24,155 nucleotides of DNA from Elysia marginata (lineage: Eukaryota > Mollusca > Gastropoda > Plakobranchidae), in NCBI GenBank assembly GCA_019649035.1, contig BMAT01011332.1:228203-252357 (forward strand), written 5' to 3'. Positions 20,975 to 24,155 of the stretch are shown piece by piece. The notes beneath the pieces were generated by a model. That model saw only the letters and a list, made by a program, of their open reading frames with translations, made no database searches and was not told where the DNA came from. A program made the translations under genes and the position numbers. Position 1 is the stretch's first letter; each line of letters opens with the position of its first letter.

Positions 20975-22100
20975 TCAAACTGCAGTATCTGCAGTGAAAA
21001 CCATATGGGAGATAGGGCACTTCAATTGTTAGGAGCAGCATAGGAGTTTGAGCTTGTGGGGTTGCTAGTTTGGGGAGATGAATCGGAAGAAGGGCATCAG
21101 AGCGGAGTGAATTATTTGTTTCTTGCATACCTTCCATTTCTGATTCTCGGTCTCTCCAATAACCTTGACTTTCTAGACACCGATTGTGTTATTTAAACAT
21201 CAGCAGTGATCGGTTTGTGTTGAGTCGAGATCTGCTAGGTCAAGGTAACATGATAATCTCTTTTCCGTGCCTCTTTTTGGGGCGAGGCAAATCGTCCAAC
21301 AAGTCACGTTCCTTTGGCGAACTTTCCACAGAAAATGCTATTTGGAATGTAGCTATCTTCCATTCTGAACACATGCCCGAGTCGGCGTAGGTGCCACTGG
21401 TGTCCGACATATCCAATATGCTTGCTTGGTTGGCACAGTCCTTTTAAATTGCTCAATTGGAGGGCGTTCAATCAGCGCTTTTGGCATACATGCTTGTTTC
21501 ACACACATCTGTTCTTATGCAATTGTTCAACACTCGCTTCACCAGGTGGCTATGCCGGTTGTTGCTTGGTCAAATAGCTTCCTGGTTCTTTCCAAGAAGG
21601 ATTCTGGTGCGGTCTGGTAATTCACATCATGGGTGATCTGTCTGAGAGTCACTCAACCAGCACCTTGTCGATGGCCTCTGCAAATCGTTAGCAAATCTCA
21701 GGCTTTGAAGTTTTGGCAAAGTTGATGCCAGACGGATCCTCCGGCCTGCAGTGGTAAAATTTTCTGGGCTGGAGACGTAGCACATTTTTTTTTACCAGAG
21801 AGTGGCCGGTAAATACGAGTGCACACAGTGCATGTTCGATTGAATCTTCTGGTGATAGCAAAGTAAAATTGATGCCCGTGTTTTGACTCTTTGATGGAGC
21901 ATAGTGTTAAATGAGACGTTGGTGATGGAGAAGTTATGGAAAAGAGTAACGCTCAAACAGCTTTTCTCATTGAGATTGCTAACACTAAAGCATCAGATGC
22001 AACGCGGTTACGATTGTAAGCAAAGTTGAGGGGTGGGGCGCTAGACGCTAAAGATGAGTGTAGCTACCAAGAAGGCCATAAGAGTAAAGACGTAATGAAA
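20975..22100 (-). mobile_element. Decayed LINE ORF2, internally deleted
   Basis: Read on the minus strand from 22100 downward, the following non-LTR retrotransposon pieces appear in order. Endonuclease: FHNFSITNVSFN, then after a frameshift KESKHGHQFYFAITRR. TGHSLVKKNVLRLQPRK starts at 21810, where the family has TDH or SDH; the catalytic Asp is Gly here. Linker: INFAKTSKPEIC, stop, RFAEAIDKVLVE (21652-21729). The reverse transcriptase core is missing, and the C-terminal part follows at 21307-21402: HLRRLGHVFRMEDSYIPN, equivalent to LRWLGHV.RM.D.RIPK in relatives. Then come LVGRFAS and KRD (21235-21303), WRDRE (21144-21158) and a C-terminal CxxC remnant, FHCRYC, at about 20982-20996. Several stops and frameshifts show it is dead. 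The clade is not resolved. Confidence 0.72.
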
Positions 22101-23454
22101 TGATACACCCGATTCTCTGCGAATTTTTTTTTGGCTGACGACACAATGAGGTTCGGGCTGCAAAGCCAACCCTGTAAATTAGGTAAAGTCGGCGATAGAA
22201 CAACATAAAGTATTTCTAGAAAGTTCCTTTTAGAAGTAAATTGATTAAAATCAAGCTTTCAAACATTTAGAGATTTGAACAAGTAGATAGCAATTTTTCA
22301 CCCTATTTTATAATTGTTTGACCTTTTTTCTCATAATTTATTAGCCGAAAGTTTTATTTAAGGGGTTTTCTTTCTGTTGAAGGAGAAATTTATGTACCTT
22401 AGGTCTAAAACGGTTTTTCCCGTTTATACAGCAAACACTCTACAACTTGAAGTCGGAGTCTTAGATGCTTCCCCTTGAAATTGTGTGTTGTGAAATTTAA
22501 AGCAATTACTTCCCCCAACAAATCAAACATTTTTCCCTTGATATCATCGTCAGCATATCGGTGCTATTGGCCATTTTTTGTTATTAAGTAAAAAGCCAAA
22601 CCCAAAGCGTAGCTAGTTCTATTGTGATGTTGTACTATTCCACGATTTGACTTTTTTTTTTTTGCTTGCGATGTTGGGTCATCACGGTGGGTTAGAATTC
22701 ACTGCTATAGTTTACCTTGTAACTGTAGGGTGAATCACAGTGACGAGTCCTCGTCTAATCTATCATTTGGTCCATTAGAGATACACATAGGGCACTACAG
22801 GTATCTGAGATAACATTTTCTCAGATTCCTTATCATTTGGTTTCTCAAACGTGGTCATCTATTATTGGCTCAGCGTCTATTTTCAACATCGAAACTAGAC
22901 ATAGTTTTCTAATGTCTATCTTCATCTAATTTGTTGGCAATTATCTCGTTTGAGAAAACTCGGACAATAACCACCGTTGAACTGTTTAACAATATTATAC
23001 AGCTGCTTAAAATATTAAACACGCGCAACCTGATGAAGACAGGAATGCAGGAGGAAAAGGTTGGAGGTCAAAAGAAAGAGATGGAGACCAGCTACAGCTT
23101 ACATGGATGGTATGACCAAAATGACCCCTGATCCCATCTACAAACATAATAATGCTGTGACGATAGAGGATGGCGAGAGCTTGTGAAGACACCTACATTA
23201 TCAGCTGCCGCCACCACTGATGATGATGACGCACTGTTGCAGATAACAGCTTATACTTTTATGTAGTTCGAACCATCCCATGCGGGAAAAGTCATTATTA
23301 AATAAGGTTCAGAATGTATGAATACTAGCCCCTTAATATCTAAAGAAGAAAAAAGATTTTATCATCCAAGTTTACTAGACGGCTTAAAATGGGTTTAAAA
23401 AGAGAAAGAGTGAAAAAAAAACAAGGAACAGGTTAAGATGATAATAATGGCTAA
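22101..23454. other. Unique DNA, no gene seen
   Basis: The overlapping frames at 22931-23131 (plus) and 23007-23192 (minus) lack motifs. Part of the left end may be further decayed LINE endonuclease. Confidence 0.4.
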
Positions 23455-23482
23455 CATGATGATGATGGTGATGATGATGATA

Positions 23483-23547
<65 letters not shown>

Positions 23548-23550
23548 AAT
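23455..23550 (+). repeat. (GAT)n microsatellite
   Basis: About 95 bp of near-perfect GAT units with an ATAAT break near each end. Confidence 0.95.
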
Positions 23551-23800
23551 GAAACGTGAACTTAATTAAAAAAAGTAAACTTTCTTTTTTGGATTGTTTA
23601 CTATCGACGACTGAAAGGAAGTCATAGTATAAACAAATACCGCGCAGATTATTTTTTACAGCACAAAGAAAATAGGACTTAAATCAATTTGTCCGATTGA
23701 AAGTAAACACAGTGAAAACATATCGAGACAAATACAAAGGACTTCAACATTGCGTTCAGCTAACTAATACTATAGGCTTGGTTTAATTGGCGAGGTAGAC
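23551..23800. other. Unique DNA, no gene seen
   Basis: Short stretch between (GAT)n and the possible microexon, with no feature visible. Confidence 0.4.
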
Positions 23801-23806
23801 ACTTAC

Positions 23807-23844
23807 AGTTCTTCAGTGACTCTGTGTCTAAGTAAGTGAATGTT
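23807..23844 (-). CDS. Possible 38-nt microexon
   Basis: On the minus strand CCTCACTGCTTCTCAG (acceptor, 23845-23847) precedes 38 nt and a GTAAGT donor (23801-23806). Two frames are open (NIHLLRHRVTEEL and TFTYLDTESLKN) and one is stopped. A closer TTAG acceptor would give only 21 nt. It is on the same strand as the EF-hand gene, but it is so short that chance is a serious alternative. Confidence 0.2.
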
Positions 23845-24155
23845 CTGAGAAGCAGTGAGGATGCCCTGAGTAATTAGTTATCTAAGTGTATTGCAGGAAG
23901 CGAATATTCCTTCTGTGGGAGAAACTACCGCTCTTATTATCCCCAATGACTTTGATCTTTCATGCTTTGGACACCGCTAAATTATAAGGAAACCAAAAGA
24001 GGCAAAATCGTTTTTATTGAGTAAATGTAACCTAGGTCAGTGTTTACAGCCCATTTTGAAAATGCTGCTCGGAAAGATGTTGAAAATTGGTGCATGGCTC
24101 TTTTCAATCTGAAAACAAGGACAAGCTTTGACATGGCAGAGGACACTTTTAGAAA

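Noticed and set aside
20787-21137. 116-codon minus-strand gene
   Set aside because: Its first part aligns by pattern to the C-terminal end of the decayed LINE; the rest is AT-rich hydrophobic read-through.
21184-21620. Plus-strand frames of 68 and 64 codons
   Set aside because: They are antisense to the LINE remnant.

Overview
The window is AT-rich animal nuclear DNA: very long non-coding stretches, one 93-base run of N, many microsatellites, tRNA-derived SINEs, decayed LINE pieces and a few short exons with GT/AG splice sites. The frequent AGGCCTA-type words and the SINE ending in a GGGACGTTAAA-like tail suggest a mollusc, probably a gastropod; that placement is an impression from composition and repeat style, not proof.

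The only convincing protein-coding signal lies on the minus strand. An exon at 784-1027 encodes a calmodulin-like EF-hand (loop [12 protein letters not shown]) and stops at a strong GTGAGT donor inside the second EF-hand loop, so the rest of the gene lies beyond position 1. Farther upstream on the same strand are small candidate exons with good splice sites: 12924-12968, 15641-15689 and 19764-19820. Their phases join to one another and to an internal acceptor of the EF-hand exon (after position 985). Less certain candidates are 18733-18940, which holds a second EF-hand-like loop, and 23807-23844. The simplest reading is one calmodulin-like gene with introns of 3 to 12 kb covering nearly the whole window, with the EF-hand exon either starting at its own ATG or spliced to an upstream leader.

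Layout from low to high coordinates: 0-1.1 kb GA microsatellite and EF-hand exon; 1.1-2.8 kb plain intron-like DNA; 2.8-3.5 kb CT tract, tRNA-derived SINE, CT tract and a LINE endonuclease fragment; 4.25-4.68 and 6.70-7.13 kb two old direct copies of an unclassified repeat of about 430 bp; 9.25-9.50 kb GA tract; 10.08-10.6 kb a GATCTA-rich tandem repeat with period 220-245 bp; 10.7-10.98 kb a LINE-like 3' end with an (ATT)n tail; 11.2-11.4 kb a 24-bp minisatellite; 12.5-12.65 kb GATA-type repeats; 12.92 kb a 45-nt exon; 13.63 kb a stray copy of a SINE tail; 13.99-14.08 kb the gap; 14.83-15.17 kb a second SINE; 15.64 kb a 49-nt exon; 16.05-16.4 kb GA-rich satellite; 17.57-17.83 kb a G+C-richer block; 18.7-19.8 kb candidate exons; 20.46-20.58 kb a CRE/CCAAT/TATA-like cluster; 20.97-22.1 kb a decayed, internally deleted LINE on the minus strand; 23.46-23.55 kb (GAT)n; 23.81 kb a last possible microexon.

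I found no rRNA, functional tRNA, CRISPR array, operon or complete open gene. The most useful leads are the dispersed microexons in matching phase, the unclassified repeat pair, the GATCTA tandem repeat and the SINE tail shared by two unrelated inserts.
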